A stretch of DNA of 64,000 nt from Betaproteobacteria bacterium Ga0077526 (GCA_001464765.1 LNDV01000014.1:62001-126000), one strand, 5' to 3'. Positions 16,315 to 27,979 are shown, counted from the stretch's first letter. The notes: generated by a model from the sequence alone, not told the origin. Numbers and translations: made by a program.

Positions 16315-17190
16315 TCAGCGCCGGGGGCGATGCCGCCGGCGCGTCGCAACACCCACGAGGGCCAGACCCACGGCAGCGAGGGCCCACGTTTCGGGCTCCG
16401 GCACCCCGGAGACCACTGCGGCGACGGGCGCGGCGACGGGCGCCTCCGTCAGGGTCCTCATGGCGGCGCCGAACTGTTCGTTCGTGACATCGTTCCGGAA
16501 GATCACGTGGAACCGGTCGGACTCGAGGTACTTGGGAACACCGCCGGAGACTGCCGTCGAGAACAGGCTCATTTCCACGAGATAGGTCCCCTTCGCCGCC
16601 CGCGCGGAACCCTCCAGATACCAGTCGAGGTGCAGATGGAAGGCGCCTCGTGAGGACGCGCCCGCAATCGGCGCCTCCTGGGGACCGATGACGCCGTTGC
16701 CGGCGAACAGGGTGCCGCCTTCGTAGTAGAGGTATTCCGCCCCGCGCGTCCCGTTGTAGACGTAATCGAAGACGATGTCCTCCGGAATCGAACCCATGAG
16801 GCGGATGCCGCCACCGGGGGCAGCATCGACCCATTCCGTGCCGCCGGAGGGGAGGTAGCGGAGCCGGTCATGGGCGCGGAAACGCAGTTCCTCGTTCGGC
16901 AGGAACTGCCCGGCGAAACTCTGGAAACCCGGGTTGTCCGTCGCGAACGGACCGCCCGGCGTGTCGTTGAAATTGGCCGGGACGATCAGCGTGCCGGTCC
17001 CGTACTCGACGGGGCTACCGCCCGTCTGCGCGATGTACCAGTTCAAGTCACCGTAGACCTCGACATCGATCTTGCTGCCGGACACCGGGCCGCCGGACGT
17101 CCCCAGCTTGACATCCAGATGCTGCGCCGCAGCAGGCAGCGAGACCGCCAGGACAAGCGCGGCGACGAGCGGAGAAAAGATTGACTTCAA
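16315..17190 (-). CDS. PEP-CTERM sorting-domain surface protein A
   Basis: This 291-residue exported protein ends in a PEP-CTERM signal: VPEPETWALAAVGLALVG followed by an Arg-rich tail. Such proteins are cleaved and processed by exosortase (EpsH/XrtA) and usually associate with exopolysaccharide. The N-terminal signal peptide is LKSIFSPLVAALVLAVSLPAAAQ. The TTG at 17190 is chosen as start because an AGGAG site lies eight bases before it. The mature part is rich in Gly, Tyr and Asn without a recognised domain. A palindrome shared with the next PEP-CTERM gene lies 82 bases upstream. Confidence 0.85.
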   Translation of the reverse strand: MKSIFSPLVAALVLAVSLPAAAQHLDVKLGTSGGPVSGSKIDVEVYGDLNWYIAQTGGSPVEYGTGTLIVPANFNDTPGGPFATDNPGFQSFAGQFLPNEELRFRAHDRLRYLPSGGTEWVDAAPGGGIRLMGSIPEDIVFDYVYNGTRGAEYLYYEGGTLFAGNGVIGPQEAPIAGASSRGAFHLHLDWYLEGSARAAKGTYLVEMSLFSTAVSGGVPKYLESDRFHVIFRNDVTNEQFGAAMRTLTEAPVAAPVAAVVSGVPEPETWALAAVGLALVGVATRRRHRPRR

Positions 17191-17271
17191 GGCAGGCTCC
17201 TGCGATGCGTCCGGCCGCACGGACCACTGCCCCGGGCCGGACCTGTTCTTGTACACAGGGAAGTTACTGCA

Positions 17272-17289
17272 TTGCACTTCCTCGTGCAA
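17272..17289. promoter_or_regulatory. Palindromic operator candidate upstream of PEP-CTERM gene A
   Basis: TTGCAC-N6-GTGCAA is a perfect 6+6 inverted repeat. The same design, TTGCAT-N6-ATGCAA, stands upstream of the neighbouring PEP-CTERM gene (18274-18291). Shared size, spacing and location suggest a dimeric regulator site. Confidence 0.5.
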
Positions 17290-17361
17290 CCTCTTTGCAT
17301 CCTTCATCCTGTTTCCTGCCGGAACCCGGGGAGAACGGCTGCTGCCGTCCTCCCCGGCCGT

Positions 17362-18168
17362 TCAGCGACGGCGGCGCAGCGCCGCCCCCATCATCAGGAT
17401 CCCCACCCCGAACATCGCGTAGGTCCCGGGCTCCGGCACCGGTGCGAAGTTGAAGTAGAAGCGCCCGGAATCCATCACGTCCGACCCGTCCGACAGGTTC
17501 ACCAGCCGGAAGCCGGCGGTATAGGTGCCCATCGTGGCGCCGTCGTCGACCCAGAAGACGGGCTTGAAGTCGATCATGGTGCCGTCACCCAGCGAGTAGA
17601 TGTCGCCGCTGTCGAAGATGTCGGTGTCGGTCTCGGTACCCACCTTCAAGCCGACCGTGTAGGAGATGAGTTGCAGACCCACTTCGACCCCGGTCAGGGA
17701 ACCGGTCCAGCGTCCGCCGCTGCTCTGATACAGGACGGTCATCGGATCGTTGGGTCCGAAACCCGTGAGAGAGTGGGTGGAGCCCACACCGAGGTAGGAG
17801 TACTCGGAACTCCCCACCATGCTGCGCAGGGAACCGGCATACAGACCGGTGCCCGGGGTCAGCGGCAGCGGGGCGTCTCCCGTGAAGGTCTCGGGAATCT
17901 GGTTGTTGGTGTTCGTGTCGACCACGGTCGCCAGCGATGCGGGACCGGTGAGCGAATAGCTGCCGATGCTGTGGTAGTGATTGCCATGTTCGAGCAACAT
18001 GGTCAGCCGGCCGAGATTGGGGTTCGGGGTGCCGTTGTAGATACCACCGGCGTTGGTGACGCGAGTGTCGACGCCGACATAGAAGCCGATGCCTTCGTCG
18101 CGACGAAGTTCTGCGTGGGCCGACGTGGCCACGACCATAAGTGCTGCCAGAAGAATACGGGACCGCAT
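17362..18168 (-). CDS. PEP-CTERM sorting-domain surface protein B
   Basis: This 268-residue exported protein has a signal peptide (MRSRILLAALMVVATSAHAE) and a C-terminal PEP-CTERM signal, VPEPGTYAMFGVGILMMGAA plus RRRR. The start at 18168 has a GAGGAG site seven bases upstream. The mature part is rich in Gly, Ser, Thr and Tyr and has no recognised catalytic domain. It lies directly upstream of PEP-CTERM protein A but the 171-base gap and separate palindromes argue for its own promoter. No exosortase gene is in the window. Confidence 0.85.
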   Translation of the reverse strand: MRSRILLAALMVVATSAHAELRRDEGIGFYVGVDTRVTNAGGIYNGTPNPNLGRLTMLLEHGNHYHSIGSYSLTGPASLATVVDTNTNNQIPETFTGDAPLPLTPGTGLYAGSLRSMVGSSEYSYLGVGSTHSLTGFGPNDPMTVLYQSSGGRWTGSLTGVEVGLQLISYTVGLKVGTETDTDIFDSGDIYSLGDGTMIDFKPVFWVDDGATMGTYTAGFRLVNLSDGSDVMDSGRFYFNFAPVPEPGTYAMFGVGILMMGAALRRRR

Positions 18169-18273
18169 ACCAATCTCCTCGATGGAAGCGGTATCGGGAC
18201 GCGCGATGAGTAGGTGTGGGGGACTCGGCGCCTCGTACCGCGGCGCTCTCTCCTCAGGGCGCAGAGTAGCGCC

Positions 18274-18291
18274 TTGCATTGGCCTATGCAA
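18274..18291. promoter_or_regulatory. Palindromic operator candidate upstream of PEP-CTERM gene B
   Basis: TTGCAT-N6-ATGCAA matches the palindrome at 17272-17289 in half-site, spacer length and position (106 bases before the start). It lies between this gene and the end of hrpA. Confidence 0.5.
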
Positions 18292-18336
18292 CTACATGGC
18301 ATTGTTGCGGCGGTGGAAAGAACGCCAGGCGCGCGA

Positions 18337-21300
18337 TCAGATCTCCGACCAGGCCTTCTCGAGGCGCTTGAAGGAGATGGGGTAAGGCGTCTTCAGCTGC
18401 TGCGCCCAGAGGGACACCCGCAATTCCTCCAGCATCCAGCGGAACTCCTCCAGCCGGGGGTTGCGGACGCCGCGGGCGCGGTCGGCGTCGCGCCGCTGCG
18501 TCCACTGGCGGTTCCACTGCACCAGCGTGTCCGCCCACTGGGCGTCCCGGGCAGGATTGGAAGGAAACCTGTCGAGCCGGGTCGAGACAGCCTTCAGGTA
18601 GCGGGGAAAGTGCTCCAGACGGTGGAACGGGGTCGTCTCGATGAACCCCGCCGGCAGCAGCGCCTGCAGTTGCGTGCGGATGTCGCCCATCAGACGCTGC
18701 CAGGCCTGCGCCCCCGGCTGGGCGAGGCGCGGCCGGAGGCGGTGGTATTCCGCCAGGATCTCGGCGACGACGCGGCACACAGACGAAGCGACCTCCGTGA
18801 GGCGCGTGCGCGCCTTCGTGACTCTCGCCTCGAAAGCGGCCTGGGTGCGGATCGGATCCTCCTCCACGAAGAAGGCACGGTCGCAGATGGCAGCCACCAG
18901 TTCTTCCTGCAGCTTCTCCATGGCCGTCGCCTTGTCCTGGCCGCGGCCGTGCAGGTCCGCCAACAGGGTGTACTGCAGGGCCATGTTCTGCAGGCCGGGA
19001 AGATTCCGGGCGGCATAGCGCACCTGCTCCACGGCTGTCAGCTGGAACAGCCGGCGCAGCCCCTTGCGGGTGGCCGCGGCCGCTTCCTGCTCCGTATCCA
19101 GCAGCACGAGCGACACGCTGCGCCCCTCGTCGACGATGGCGGGATAGCCCAGGAGCTTCTGGCCGGCGCGGACGAACGCCACCTGCTCGGGCAGCTCGCC
19201 GAAATCCCAGCGCGTGGCGCCGGTGCGTTCGAAGGCGGTCCTCGCGCTGTCCGTGAATTCCCGCCGCGCCTTCACGCCCAGCTGCAGACGCAGCGCCGGC
19301 AGATCGCGCCCGCCGGCCACCTCGGCGCCCTTGTCGTCGACGATCCGGAAGTTCATGCGCAGATGCGCCGGCAGTTCCTCCTCTTCCCAGGACTCGACCG
19401 CCACCTCCACGCCCATCCGGGCGCGCGCGGCCGCCGACAACGCCTCGGCAAGCGGGGTGGAATCCGCCTCCAGACCGTCGAGCAGGGTCGTGACCGCCTG
19501 CGGCACCGGAACGAAATGCTTGCGCAGACCCTTGGGCAGGCTCTTCAGCAGATGCGACAGCTTGTCCCGGAGCAGTCCGGGAACGAGCCATTCACAGCGC
19601 CTCTCGTCGACCTGATTGAGCAGGTGCAGCGGGACAGTGGCCGTGACACCGTCGAGCGGATGACCCGGCTCGAAGCGATAGGTGAGCTTGTAGCGCACGC
19701 CGTTCATCTCGAGCGTCTCGGGGAAGCGCTCCGCCGTGATGTCGGCCGCGGCGTGGCGCATCAGCACTTCCCGCGTGAGGAACAGCAACCGCGGATTGGC
19801 CTTCTCGGCGTCACGCCGCCACCGCTCGAACGCCGCGAGGTTGTGGATGCCTTCGGGCACCACCTGGCCGTAGAACTCGGCGATGGTCTCCGGGTCCACG
19901 AGCACGTCATGGCGGCGCGACTTGTGCTCGAGGATCTCGACGTCGCGCACAAGGGCCCGATTCGCCCGCAGGAAAGGCGCATCGAGCTGCACGTCGCCGT
20001 CCACCAGCGCGCCGCGGATGAACAGCCGCCGGGACTCCACCGGATCGATGGGGCCGTAGCTCACACGACGCTTCTGGACGACCGTCAGGCCGTAGACCGT
20101 GACCCGCTCGAACGCGACGACCTGGGCCGAACTCTTCTCCCAGTGCGGATCGAAGTAGTGCTTGTGCGCGATGTGCGGCCCGAGCTGTTCGATCCAGTCG
20201 GGCTCGATGGCGGCGACGCATCGGGCATACAGCCGCGCGGTCTCGGTGAGCTCGGCACCCATGACCCACTTGGGCTGCTTGCGCCGCAGCGCGGAGCCGG
20301 GAAACACATGGAAGCGGATGCCGCGCGCGCCGAGATAGTCGCCCTCCTCCGTCTTCATGCCGATGTTGCCGAGCAGACCGCCGAGCAGGGCCTTGTGGAT
20401 CTCCGGGTAACCCGCGGGCTTGTCGTTCTCGTGCCAGCCCATCTCCGACACCAGCGCGTGCAGTTGTCCGTGCAGGTCGCGCCATTCGCGCAGCCGCAGC
20501 CATGACAGGAAGTGATCGCGACAGTCCTGCTGGAGCTTGCGCGACGACTTCTTGTGCTTCAGCAGCTCGTCGTACAGATCCCACATGCGCAGATACGCGA
20601 GGAAGTCCGAGCGCTCGTCGACGAACTGGGCATGGGCGGAATCAGCGGCTTCCTGCTTGTCGAGCGGACGGTCGCGCGGGTCCTGCACGGACAGCGCGGA
20701 CGCGATGATCAGCACTTCCCGCAGGCAGCCCTGCTTCTTCGCCTCGACGATCATCCGGGCGATGCGCGGATCGATCGGCAGCTTGGCAAGCTGGGAACCC
20801 ACCGCCGTCAGGTTGCGCGCCTCGTCCACGGCACCGAGTTCCGTGAGGAGCTGGTAGCCGTCGGCGATCATCTTCGGCAGCGGCGCTTCCACGAACGGGA
20901 AGGACTCGGGCTCGCCCAGCTTGAGCGCCTTCATGCGCAGGATCACCGAGGCGAGAGACGACCGGAGAATCTCCGGGTCCGTGTAGTCCGGCCGCAGCGC
21001 GAACTCTTCCTCGCCGTAGAGCCGCACGCACACGCCGCTCATCACACGGCCGCAACGTCCGGCGCGCTGATTGGCCGAAGCCCGCGAGATGGGCTCCACC
21101 TGGAGCATCTCCACCTTGTTGCGGTAGCTGTAGCGATTGACGCGTGCGAGGCCCGGGTCCACGACATACCGGATGCGCGGCACGGTGAGCGAAGTCTCGG
21201 CGACGTTGGTGGCCAGCACGACCCGATGCCCCACGTCAGGCTTGAACACGCGGTCCTGCTCCTGCGCCGACAGCCGTGCGAACAGCGGCAGGATGTCGAC

Positions 21301-22374
21301 GCCGGCACCGCCACCGCGGAGCCGGCCGACCGGATGCTTGCGCAGATACTCCGCTGTCTCGCGGATCTCGCGTTCCCCGGGGAGGAACACCAGGGCATCG
21401 CCGGGGCCGTCGGAAGCGAACAGCGAATCGAGCGCGTCGCCGATGGCCTCGGCGACGTCGGGCATCTCTCCTTCGTCCGTCTCGGCGATGGGCCGATACC
21501 GGACCTCCACGGGATACAAACGCCCCGACACCTCGACCACGGGGGCGTCCGCGAAGTGGCGGGAGAAGCGCTCGGCATCGATGGTCGCCGAGGTGATGAT
21601 GATCTTGAGTTCCGGCCGCTTCTCCATGAGCTGCCGCAGGTAGCCCAGGAGGAAGTCGATGTTGAGGCTGCGCTCGTGCGCTTCGTCGACGATGATCGTG
21701 TCGTAGGCGCGCAGTTGCCGGTCGTTGACGGTCTCCGCGAGGAGGATGCCGTCGGTCATGAGCTTGATGAGCGGCTCGCCGCCGGTCGCGTCGTGGAACC
21801 GGACCTTGTAGCCGACCAGGTCCCCCGGCGGCGAGGCGAGTTCCTGCGCGATTCGCCCGGCGACGGTACGCGCGGCGATCCGGCGCGGCTGGGTGTGGCC
21901 GATCATCCCCGTCACGCCACGGCCGAGTTCGAGGCACAGCTTGGGCAGCTGCGTGGTCTTGCCGGAGCCCGTCTCCCCGCAGACGATGACCACCTGATTG
22001 GCGCGCAGCGCCGCGAGGATGTCCTCACGCCGCTCGCTGACGGGGAGGTCTTCGGGGTAGGCCGGTCTCGGGAGTCGGGCACGGCGCGCGGCGACGCGGG
22101 CCGCCGAAGCGGCCAGTGCATCGTCGATCGCCTTCAGTTCGTCCGGCGTGGCTCGACCGGTGTCCCGCAGGCGCGACAGGCGCCCGGCCAGACGACCGCG
22201 GTCGGAGAGCATGCAGGTATCCAGCAGGGCGAAGCGCGAACGCAGGTCGGTACCGGGTGCGTCGGCAGGTTTTCGGGGGGAGGACAACCGGGAATTCGCA
22301 GAATCCGTGAAGGCGGCATTGTATCCGGGAGCCCGTCCCGGACGGGGCGTCGCGGTGATTCCCCCTGCTGCCAC
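18337..22374 (-). CDS. hrpA: ATP-dependent RNA helicase HrpA (DEAH box)
   Basis: This large helicase of about 1,300 residues matches the length and order of E. coli HrpA. Walker A is GETGSGKT (133-140 counted from 22374), the DEAH box is at 230-233, then SAT in IIITSATID, the QxxGRxGR-type motif in [11 protein letters not shown], and the C-terminal DUF3418-like extension. HrpA acts in mRNA processing and in rescuing stalled or collided ribosomes. The start is uncertain: by comparison with E. coli it should lie close to the segment [20 protein letters not shown], so the TTG at 22287 is also possible; a TACAAT -10-like box at 22318-22323 supports a start downstream of 22318. Confidence 0.93.
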   Translation of the reverse strand: MAAGGITATPRPGRAPGYNAAFTDSANSRLSSPRKPADAPGTDLRSRFALLDTCMLSDRGRLAGRLSRLRDTGRATPDELKAIDDALAASAARVAARRARLPRPAYPEDLPVSERREDILAALRANQVVIVCGETGSGKTTQLPKLCLELGRGVTGMIGHTQPRRIAARTVAGRIAQELASPPGDLVGYKVRFHDATGGEPLIKLMTDGILLAETVNDRQLRAYDTIIVDEAHERSLNIDFLLGYLRQLMEKRPELKIIITSATIDAERFSRHFADAPVVEVSGRLYPVEVRYRPIAETDEGEMPDVAEAIGDALDSLFASDGPGDALVFLPGEREIRETAEYLRKHPVGRLRGGGAGVDILPLFARLSAQEQDRVFKPDVGHRVVLATNVAETSLTVPRIRYVVDPGLARVNRYSYRNKVEMLQVEPISRASANQRAGRCGRVMSGVCVRLYGEEEFALRPDYTDPEILRSSLASVILRMKALKLGEPESFPFVEAPLPKMIADGYQLLTELGAVDEARNLTAVGSQLAKLPIDPRIARMIVEAKKQGCLREVLIIASALSVQDPRDRPLDKQEAADSAHAQFVDERSDFLAYLRMWDLYDELLKHKKSSRKLQQDCRDHFLSWLRLREWRDLHGQLHALVSEMGWHENDKPAGYPEIHKALLGGLLGNIGMKTEEGDYLGARGIRFHVFPGSALRRKQPKWVMGAELTETARLYARCVAAIEPDWIEQLGPHIAHKHYFDPHWEKSSAQVVAFERVTVYGLTVVQKRRVSYGPIDPVESRRLFIRGALVDGDVQLDAPFLRANRALVRDVEILEHKSRRHDVLVDPETIAEFYGQVVPEGIHNLAAFERWRRDAEKANPRLLFLTREVLMRHAAADITAERFPETLEMNGVRYKLTYRFEPGHPLDGVTATVPLHLLNQVDERRCEWLVPGLLRDKLSHLLKSLPKGLRKHFVPVPQAVTTLLDGLEADSTPLAEALSAAARARMGVEVAVESWEEEELPAHLRMNFRIVDDKGAEVAGGRDLPALRLQLGVKARREFTDSARTAFERTGATRWDFGELPEQVAFVRAGQKLLGYPAIVDEGRSVSLVLLDTEQEAAAATRKGLRRLFQLTAVEQVRYAARNLPGLQNMALQYTLLADLHGRGQDKATAMEKLQEELVAAICDRAFFVEEDPIRTQAAFEARVTKARTRLTEVASSVCRVVAEILAEYHRLRPRLAQPGAQAWQRLMGDIRTQLQALLPAGFIETTPFHRLEHFPRYLKAVSTRLDRFPSNPARDAQWADTLVQWNRQWTQRRDADRARGVRNPRLEEFRWMLEELRVSLWAQQLKTPYPISFKRLEKAWSEI

Positions 22375-22578
22375 GGGGGTCGCATCCGGTCATCGGAACG
22401 CAATAAATCTGCATATTCCTGCCGATTCGCGCTCAAGGTTGGTGCAGGCCCTCCGCTAATTGACCCCGTTCAAAGCCGGTGCCGGGCTCTTTCGTCCCCG
22501 GGCTGCCCTCCCGCGATCGCGGGACCAGGCCCGTTCGGCCAAAGCCCCCTGCACTGGACATCGCCGAGGAGAGGCCCC

Positions 22579-24228
22579 ATGCATGAAATCAAGCGCCCGG
22601 TCGGGCTGGCTGCAAAACTGCGGTGGCTCGTCGCCATTGCCATTGCCGGTTTCGGCGTACTCACGGCCGTCACCCTATGGTTCGACGTGCAGGCGATCGA
22701 GACGGAGCGGCGGCAGGCCACCCGGCACATCGTCGAGTCAGCCCACGCGGTCGTGTCGCACTTCCATGGTCTGGAGGTGTCCGGCGCCCTGCCCGCTGCC
22801 GAAGCACGGTCGCGCGCCCTTCAAGCGCTGCGCGGCGTCCGCTACGGCGACAACGACTACATCTTCGTCTCGGACCTGGATGCGAAGGGAGTGATGCACC
22901 CCATCAAGCCGGAACTGGACGGCAAGGACCTGAGCGGCCTGAAGGATCCCAACGGGGTGGCGCTGTTCTCAGCGTTCGCGGACACGGTTCGCCGCGACGG
23001 CGCCGGATTCGTCACCTACGCCTGGCCGAAACCGGGCTTGGACCGGCCCGTGCCGAAGCTCTCCTTCGTGAAGGGGTTTGCCCCGTGGGGCTGGATCGTG
23101 GGCTCCGGCATCTATCTCGACGACCTGCATCAGGCCACCCGCAATGCCGTGATCCGCACCGTCGGGGCCTTCTGCGCCGTTGCCCTGCTCACCATCGTCG
23201 GTGCCCTGATTCTCACCCGTCGGATCGTGAGACCCATGCAGGAAGCCGTGACCGTCGCGCGCCGCGTGGCCAGCGGCGATCTGAGCAGCCGGATCGAGGT
23301 CCGCTCCGACGACGAGACCGGCCAGCTCGCCGGTGCTCTGCACGACATGAACGAGAGTCTGCGCGAACTCGTCGGCAACGTGCAGCGCAACGTGGCGGCA
23401 CTGGACGCCGAATCCCAGTCGCTGGACCAGTCGGCCCAGGCGATGCATTCGGGATCTCACGCCCAGGCGGCCTCCATCACGTCGGTGACGTCGGCGATCG
23501 ATGCGGCCACGAACAGCGCGATGGACGTGGTGGCCACGGCCGAGCAGGTGCGCGCGCTTGCCCGGGAGAGTCTCGCCCAGTCCCGACAGGGCACCGAACA
23601 CGGCGAACTGCTTTCCCGGCACATCCGCGACCTGCGCTTTACGGTCGAGGATGTCGGCTCGCTCGTCGCCCGTTTCGTCGACAGCACTCGCGTCATCTCC
23701 GGCATGACCCGCCAGGTGCGCGACATCGCGGATCAGACCAACCTCCTCGCGCTCAACGCGGCCATCGAGGCCGCGCGGGCGGGCGAACAGGGTCGCGGCT
23801 TCGCGGTGGTCGCGGACGAAGTACGCAAGCTTGCCGAGAAGTCGGCACAGGCCGCCCGGGAAATCGATTCGGTCACGCTGCGCCTGGAGGAGGAATCCCA
23901 GGCCGTGGATCACGGCATCCGCAGCGGCGTCTCGGCGCTGGACGCTTCGCAGTCTCAGGTGCAGTCGGTGGGCGACGTGCTGAACAGCGCCTGTGACGCC
24001 GCCGTGCAGGCGGCCGAAGGCGTCGACCGCATCGCGGGTGCGATCGCGCATCAGCGAAGTGCCATCGACGAGATCTCCTCGCACGCGACCCAGCTCTCCG
24101 CGCTCGCGCGAGACACCCTGGATTCGGTGGAGGAAGGCACCCGGACATCCGGAAGATTGCATGCCATGGCGCGCGATCTGCGGCACGCCGTGGAACGATT
24201 CCAGCTGGAGCGCCAGGCGTCCGCCTGA
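22579..24228 (+). CDS. Methyl-accepting chemotaxis protein with Cache sensor
   Basis: This 549-residue chemoreceptor has a first membrane segment ([20 protein letters not shown]), a periplasmic single-Cache domain of about 150 residues ([20 protein letters not shown] and [13 protein letters not shown]), a second membrane segment, HAMP and a signalling domain. The hairpin tip reads [20 protein letters not shown], the conserved kinase-contact region. It should bind a small ligand and control CheA. The ATG has a GAGGAGAGG site upstream. It diverges from hrpA. No other che genes are nearby, so it joins a remote pathway. The C-terminus has no CheR-binding pentapeptide. Confidence 0.93.
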   Translation: MHEIKRPVGLAAKLRWLVAIAIAGFGVLTAVTLWFDVQAIETERRQATRHIVESAHAVVSHFHGLEVSGALPAAEARSRALQALRGVRYGDNDYIFVSDLDAKGVMHPIKPELDGKDLSGLKDPNGVALFSAFADTVRRDGAGFVTYAWPKPGLDRPVPKLSFVKGFAPWGWIVGSGIYLDDLHQATRNAVIRTVGAFCAVALLTIVGALILTRRIVRPMQEAVTVARRVASGDLSSRIEVRSDDETGQLAGALHDMNESLRELVGNVQRNVAALDAESQSLDQSAQAMHSGSHAQAASITSVTSAIDAATNSAMDVVATAEQVRALARESLAQSRQGTEHGELLSRHIRDLRFTVEDVGSLVARFVDSTRVISGMTRQVRDIADQTNLLALNAAIEAARAGEQGRGFAVVADEVRKLAEKSAQAAREIDSVTLRLEEESQAVDHGIRSGVSALDASQSQVQSVGDVLNSACDAAVQAAEGVDRIAGAIAHQRSAIDEISSHATQLSALARDTLDSVEEGTRTSGRLHAMARDLRHAVERFQLERQASA

Positions 24229-24293
24229 CCGGCGCCGATTGAGAGGTCCGCAAACGGCGCATGGTGCCGGAGCAACTCCGGTATCTTGGCGCC

Positions 24294-25733
24294 ATGGATC
24301 TCGACCCCGACATCTGCTACACGGCGTGGCGCGCGCGTGACGCGCGCTTCGACGGCCGCCTGTTCATGGGCGTGGAAACCACCGGCATCTACTGCCGGCC
24401 CGTGTGTCCCAGTCGTCTGCCCCGTCCCGAGCACTGCCATTTCTTCGCGAGCGCAGCCGCCGCGGAATCCGCCGGTTTCCGGCCCTGCCTGCGCTGCCGT
24501 CCGGAAACCGCGCCGGGATTCGCCGCCGTCGACTCGCCCGCGCGCCTCGCCCGTGCCGCGGCCTCCCTGATCGAGGAAGGCGTCGGCGACGAACTCGATC
24601 TTCCCGCCGTCGCCGCGAAACTCGCGGTGACACCGCGGCATCTGCGTCGCGTATTCCGCGAGGAGTTCGGCGTCGCCCCGTTCGAGTACGCGCAGACCCA
24701 GCGGCTGCTGCACGCGAAACGCCTGCTCACCGACACGGCGCTGCCCATTGTCGACGTGGCGTTCGCCGCCGGCTTCGGCAGCCTTCGTGGCTTCCAGAGT
24801 GCGTTCACCCGCCACTACAGCCTCGCGCCGTCGGGGTTCCGGCGTTCCGCCCCGGCGGCTGCCCGGGACGAGTTGTCCTTCCGTCTTTCGTTTCGGCCGC
24901 CGCTCGACTGGATGGCCCTGATCGGGTTTCTCGCGCGCCGCACGATCGACGGTGTGGAAGTCGTGGACGGCACCACCTATCTCCGCACAGTCCGGATCCT
25001 CCGGCTGCGCGCCAGCCACACCGGCTGGCTGTCGGCCACTCTCGATCCGGCGGGCACGCATGTGCGTGTGACGGTGTCCGGTTCCCTGCTGCCCGCACTT
25101 CCCGCCGTTTTGCAGCGCGCGAAGCGACTGTTCGACCTTGCCGCCGATCCGGAGGAGATTGCGGCGAGGCTGGGCCCCCTCGCGACGCAGGCGCCGGGTC
25201 TGCGGCTCCCCGGTGCGTTCGATGGCTTCGAGATGGCGGTGCGGGCAATCCTCGGTCAGCAGGTCACGGTGAAGGCCGCGCGGACGCTCGCCGGCCGCTT
25301 CGCGCGGGCGTTCGGCGACACGGTCGTCACGACGACACCGGGCCTGCAGGTGCTGTTCCCGCCGGCGAGCCTCGTAGCCGGACTCACGGTGGACGCCATC
25401 GCAAGCCTCGGCATCGTCTCGGCGCGCGCGAGGGCCATTCTGGCGCTCGCACGCGCCATCGACGAAGGCACGCTGTCCCTCGACCCTGTCGCAGACGCCG
25501 ACGCGCAACTCGCCTGCCTGCGCGCCCTGCCCGGCATCGGCGAATGGACGGCCCAGTATCTCGCCATGCGCGCGCTGGGCTGCCCCGACGCCTTCCCTCA
25601 CACGGACTACGGCGTGCGCAAGGCGCTCGGCACGAAAGCGGACCGGGAAGTGCTCGCCATCGCCGAGGCCTGGCGACCCTGGCGGGCCTATGCCGTGATG
25701 CACCTGTGGCGCAGCCTCGCGGAGACCCCATGA
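24294..25733 (+). CDS. Ada N-domain/AlkA fusion: DNA-3-methyladenine glycosylase
   Basis: This 479-residue protein joins three parts. The N-terminal Ada domain has the zinc Cys set Cys34, Cys38, Cys65 and Cys68 ([14 protein letters not shown]), where Cys34 is the methyl acceptor for phosphotriesters. An AraC-type helix-turn-helix region follows (residues about 85-180). The C-terminal part is an AlkA glycosylase with a helix-hairpin-helix (LPGIGEWTA, from 412) and catalytic Asp438 in HTDYGVRK. It removes alkylated bases and may act as its own methylation-triggered activator. It overlaps the ogt gene as ATGA, so the pair is likely co-expressed. Confidence 0.92.
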   Translation: MDLDPDICYTAWRARDARFDGRLFMGVETTGIYCRPVCPSRLPRPEHCHFFASAAAAESAGFRPCLRCRPETAPGFAAVDSPARLARAAASLIEEGVGDELDLPAVAAKLAVTPRHLRRVFREEFGVAPFEYAQTQRLLHAKRLLTDTALPIVDVAFAAGFGSLRGFQSAFTRHYSLAPSGFRRSAPAAARDELSFRLSFRPPLDWMALIGFLARRTIDGVEVVDGTTYLRTVRILRLRASHTGWLSATLDPAGTHVRVTVSGSLLPALPAVLQRAKRLFDLAADPEEIAARLGPLATQAPGLRLPGAFDGFEMAVRAILGQQVTVKAARTLAGRFARAFGDTVVTTTPGLQVLFPPASLVAGLTVDAIASLGIVSARARAILALARAIDEGTLSLDPVADADAQLACLRALPGIGEWTAQYLAMRALGCPDAFPHTDYGVRKALGTKADREVLAIAEAWRPWRAYAVMHLWRSLAETP

Positions 25734-26212
25734 ATCCTCCCGTCATCGACACCCCGATCGGTCGGCTGCTGGTTCGCGCGGACCGCGCCGGACTCACCCA
25801 CATCAAGTTCGAGGACGAGCCCTGCGCCGCGACGCTGCCACCGCTCGCGCCCGACGCGGATGGTCGTCTGCTGGAGGAAGCCCGCCGGCAGCTGGACGCC
25901 TACTTCGCGGGCAGCCTGCGACGGTTCGATCTGCCGCTTGCCGCCTGCGGCACGCCCTTCCGGCGCGAGGTGTGGAACGCGCTCACGACGATCGGTTTCG
26001 GGGAGAGTACCCATTACGGCGTGCTCGCCGCGCGCATCGGGCGTCCGCGTGCGGTGCGCGCGGTGGGCGCGGCCAACGGCGCGAATCCGCTCTCCATCGT
26101 CGTGCCGTGCCACCGCGTGATCGGGCACGACGGCGCGCTCACCGGCTATTCGGGCGGGGTATCCCGCAAACGCTGGCTGCTCGACCACGAAGCGGCCCTT
26201 GCGCGCGTATGA
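25730..26212 (+). CDS. ogt: Methylated-DNA--protein-cysteine methyltransferase (Ogt)
   Basis: This 160-residue suicide enzyme transfers the alkyl group of O6-methylguanine to Cys127 in the motif PCHR (126-129). Other family features are the recognition helix [19 protein letters not shown] and the Asn-hinge [10 protein letters not shown]. Together with the upstream Ada/AlkA fusion it provides, in two polypeptides, the functions that Ada and AlkA share in E. coli. The start overlaps the preceding stop (ATGA). Confidence 0.93.
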   Translation: MNPPVIDTPIGRLLVRADRAGLTHIKFEDEPCAATLPPLAPDADGRLLEEARRQLDAYFAGSLRRFDLPLAACGTPFRREVWNALTTIGFGESTHYGVLAARIGRPRAVRAVGAANGANPLSIVVPCHRVIGHDGALTGYSGGVSRKRWLLDHEAALARV

Positions 26213-26320
26213 TCCGGACTCTCCGGCGGCCGGCGTAGGAGGCGCCTGATCGACAGGCGCGGTCGCCCGTCGATCCGATGTTCCCCGGCCACCGCTCCAC
26301 CATTCCGGACCCGACCAGCC

Positions 26321-27979
26321 ATGCACGATCTCGTCATCCGCGGCGCCACCGTCCTCGACGGCTCGGGCGCCGCCCCCGTCACCGCCGACGTCGCCGTCTC
26401 GGGCGGGCGCATCACCGAAATCGGTCGGGTCACCGGCGGTGCGCATGAACTGATCCAGGCGCGCGGACTCGCGCTCATGCCGGGCATCATCGATGTCCAC
26501 ACCCACTACGACGCGCAGATCACCTGGGATCGCACGATGTCGCCATCGCCATCGCTCGGGGTGACGACCGCGATCATCGGCAACTGCGGCTTCGGCATCG
26601 CGCCCTGCCCCGAATCCCAGCGCGAAGCGGTAGTGAAGAATCTGTCGGTCGTCGAAGGCATGGACCTCGATGCGCTCCTCACCGGCACCCGCTGGGAGTT
26701 CGAGACCTTCCCCGAGTACCTCGACCAGCTGCGCCGGATCCAGCCCTACGCAAACGTCGGTGTCCTGTTCGGCCATTCCACCGCGCGCACCGCCGTCATG
26801 GGCGCCGAGGCCTCCACGCGCGCCGAGGCTACGCCGGAGGAACTCGGACGCATGTGCGCGATGCTGCGCGAAGCGCTCGCCGGCGGCGCCGCCGGATTCG
26901 CGTCCTCCTTCTCCCCGAACCACAGCGGTTTCGGCGGTCTGCCGATGCCCTCGACCATCGCGCCGGACAGCGAGATGCACGCCCTCACCGATGTGCTGGG
27001 CGAGGCAGGTCGCGGCATCTTCGTGATGGCGACAGGTCCGCGAGGCACCCCCGAGTACATGGAGGAAATCGCCGCTCGCACCGGTCGGCCCGCCTTCATC
27101 GTGACGGTGCTGACCATGTACAACGAAGCCTCGCCCGAGACCGGCGCGGACTGGTATCGCCGCTGCGAGGCGGCACTGGCGCGCGGTCACGAGGTGTACA
27201 TCCACACGAGCTGTCAGCCGCTCTCCTTCGACTTCACGCTCGAGGATCCCTACCTGCTCTATTCACACGATGCGTTCGAGCGAGTGAAGACGGCGAAACC
27301 CGGTGACCTGCCGGCCATCTACGCCGATCCGGCGTTCCGCGCGCGGTTCCGCCACAACCTCGCCCATCCCGGCGAGGGACTGCTGTTCTACGGCGACTGG
27401 GGCAAGGTCGAACTGCCCGACGGCACCACCATCGCCGTGGAGGCCAAACGGCGGGGCGCCGATCCGCTCGACCTGTTCTTCGACACCGCGCTGGCCGACG
27501 GTCTGCGCACGCGCTTCATCGCGAAGCTCTTCCAGAACAACGACGCGGGTGTCGCGCCGCTGCTGCGCCACGATGCCGGCGTGCTCGCCCTGTCCGACGC
27601 GGGCGCACACCTCATCTACTTCTGCGACGCCGGGTTCGGCCTGCACTTCCTGGCCCATTGGGTCCGGGAGACCGGCACCTTCAGCCTCGCCGAAGCCGCG
27701 CATCGGCTGGCGGCGCAGCCCGCCGAGCGCTATCGAATCCCCGAGCGCGGCCGCATCGCCGAGGGCATGTGGGCGGACCTGATGCTGTTCGACCCGGAAA
27801 CGGTGGGGGTGTCGGGCCTCGTGCGCCTCAACGACCTTCCGGCCGGCGGCACACGCATCATCCGCCGCCCGACCGGCGTCCACGGCGTCTGGGTGAACGG
27901 CGTGCGCGTGTTCGACGGCCACAGCTACGTGCCGCTCGCAGCCGGGCCGGGCCAGGTGCTCGACCGCTTCCACGCGTGA
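26321..27979 (+). CDS. N-acyl-D-amino-acid deacylase family amidohydrolase
   Basis: This 552-residue metal-dependent hydrolase has the amidohydrolase HxH motif as HTHYDAQ (His60, His62), the segment GNCGFGIAP and the late Asp motif [10 protein letters not shown]. It matches the D-aminoacylase group, which cleaves N-acyl-D-amino acids or related amides in the cytosol. It has a paralogue at 61725-63422 with the same architecture but limited identity. The 108-base gap behind ogt and the terminal position suggest its own promoter. The acyl and amino-acid preference is unknown. Confidence 0.88.
   Translation: MHDLVIRGATVLDGSGAAPVTADVAVSGGRITEIGRVTGGAHELIQARGLALMPGIIDVHTHYDAQITWDRTMSPSPSLGVTTAIIGNCGFGIAPCPESQREAVVKNLSVVEGMDLDALLTGTRWEFETFPEYLDQLRRIQPYANVGVLFGHSTARTAVMGAEASTRAEATPEELGRMCAMLREALAGGAAGFASSFSPNHSGFGGLPMPSTIAPDSEMHALTDVLGEAGRGIFVMATGPRGTPEYMEEIAARTGRPAFIVTVLTMYNEASPETGADWYRRCEAALARGHEVYIHTSCQPLSFDFTLEDPYLLYSHDAFERVKTAKPGDLPAIYADPAFRARFRHNLAHPGEGLLFYGDWGKVELPDGTTIAVEAKRRGADPLDLFFDTALADGLRTRFIAKLFQNNDAGVAPLLRHDAGVLALSDAGAHLIYFCDAGFGLHFLAHWVRETGTFSLAEAAHRLAAQPAERYRIPERGRIAEGMWADLMLFDPETVGVSGLVRLNDLPAGGTRIIRRPTGVHGVWVNGVRVFDGHSYVPLAAGPGQVLDRFHA

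Noticed and set aside
17191..17360. Sigma-54 promoter before PEP-CTERM gene A
   Set aside because: GG/GC pairs found on the proper strand are spaced 9 or 11 bases apart, not ten.
18214..20505. 763-residue plus-strand open frame
   Set aside because: It is antisense to hrpA, has low-complexity composition and no family features; long antisense frames are common at this GC content.
20512..22578. Long plus-strand extension upstream of the chemoreceptor
   Set aside because: The frame is open by chance across antisense hrpA; the real start at 22579 has a ribosome-binding site and a membrane segment right after it.
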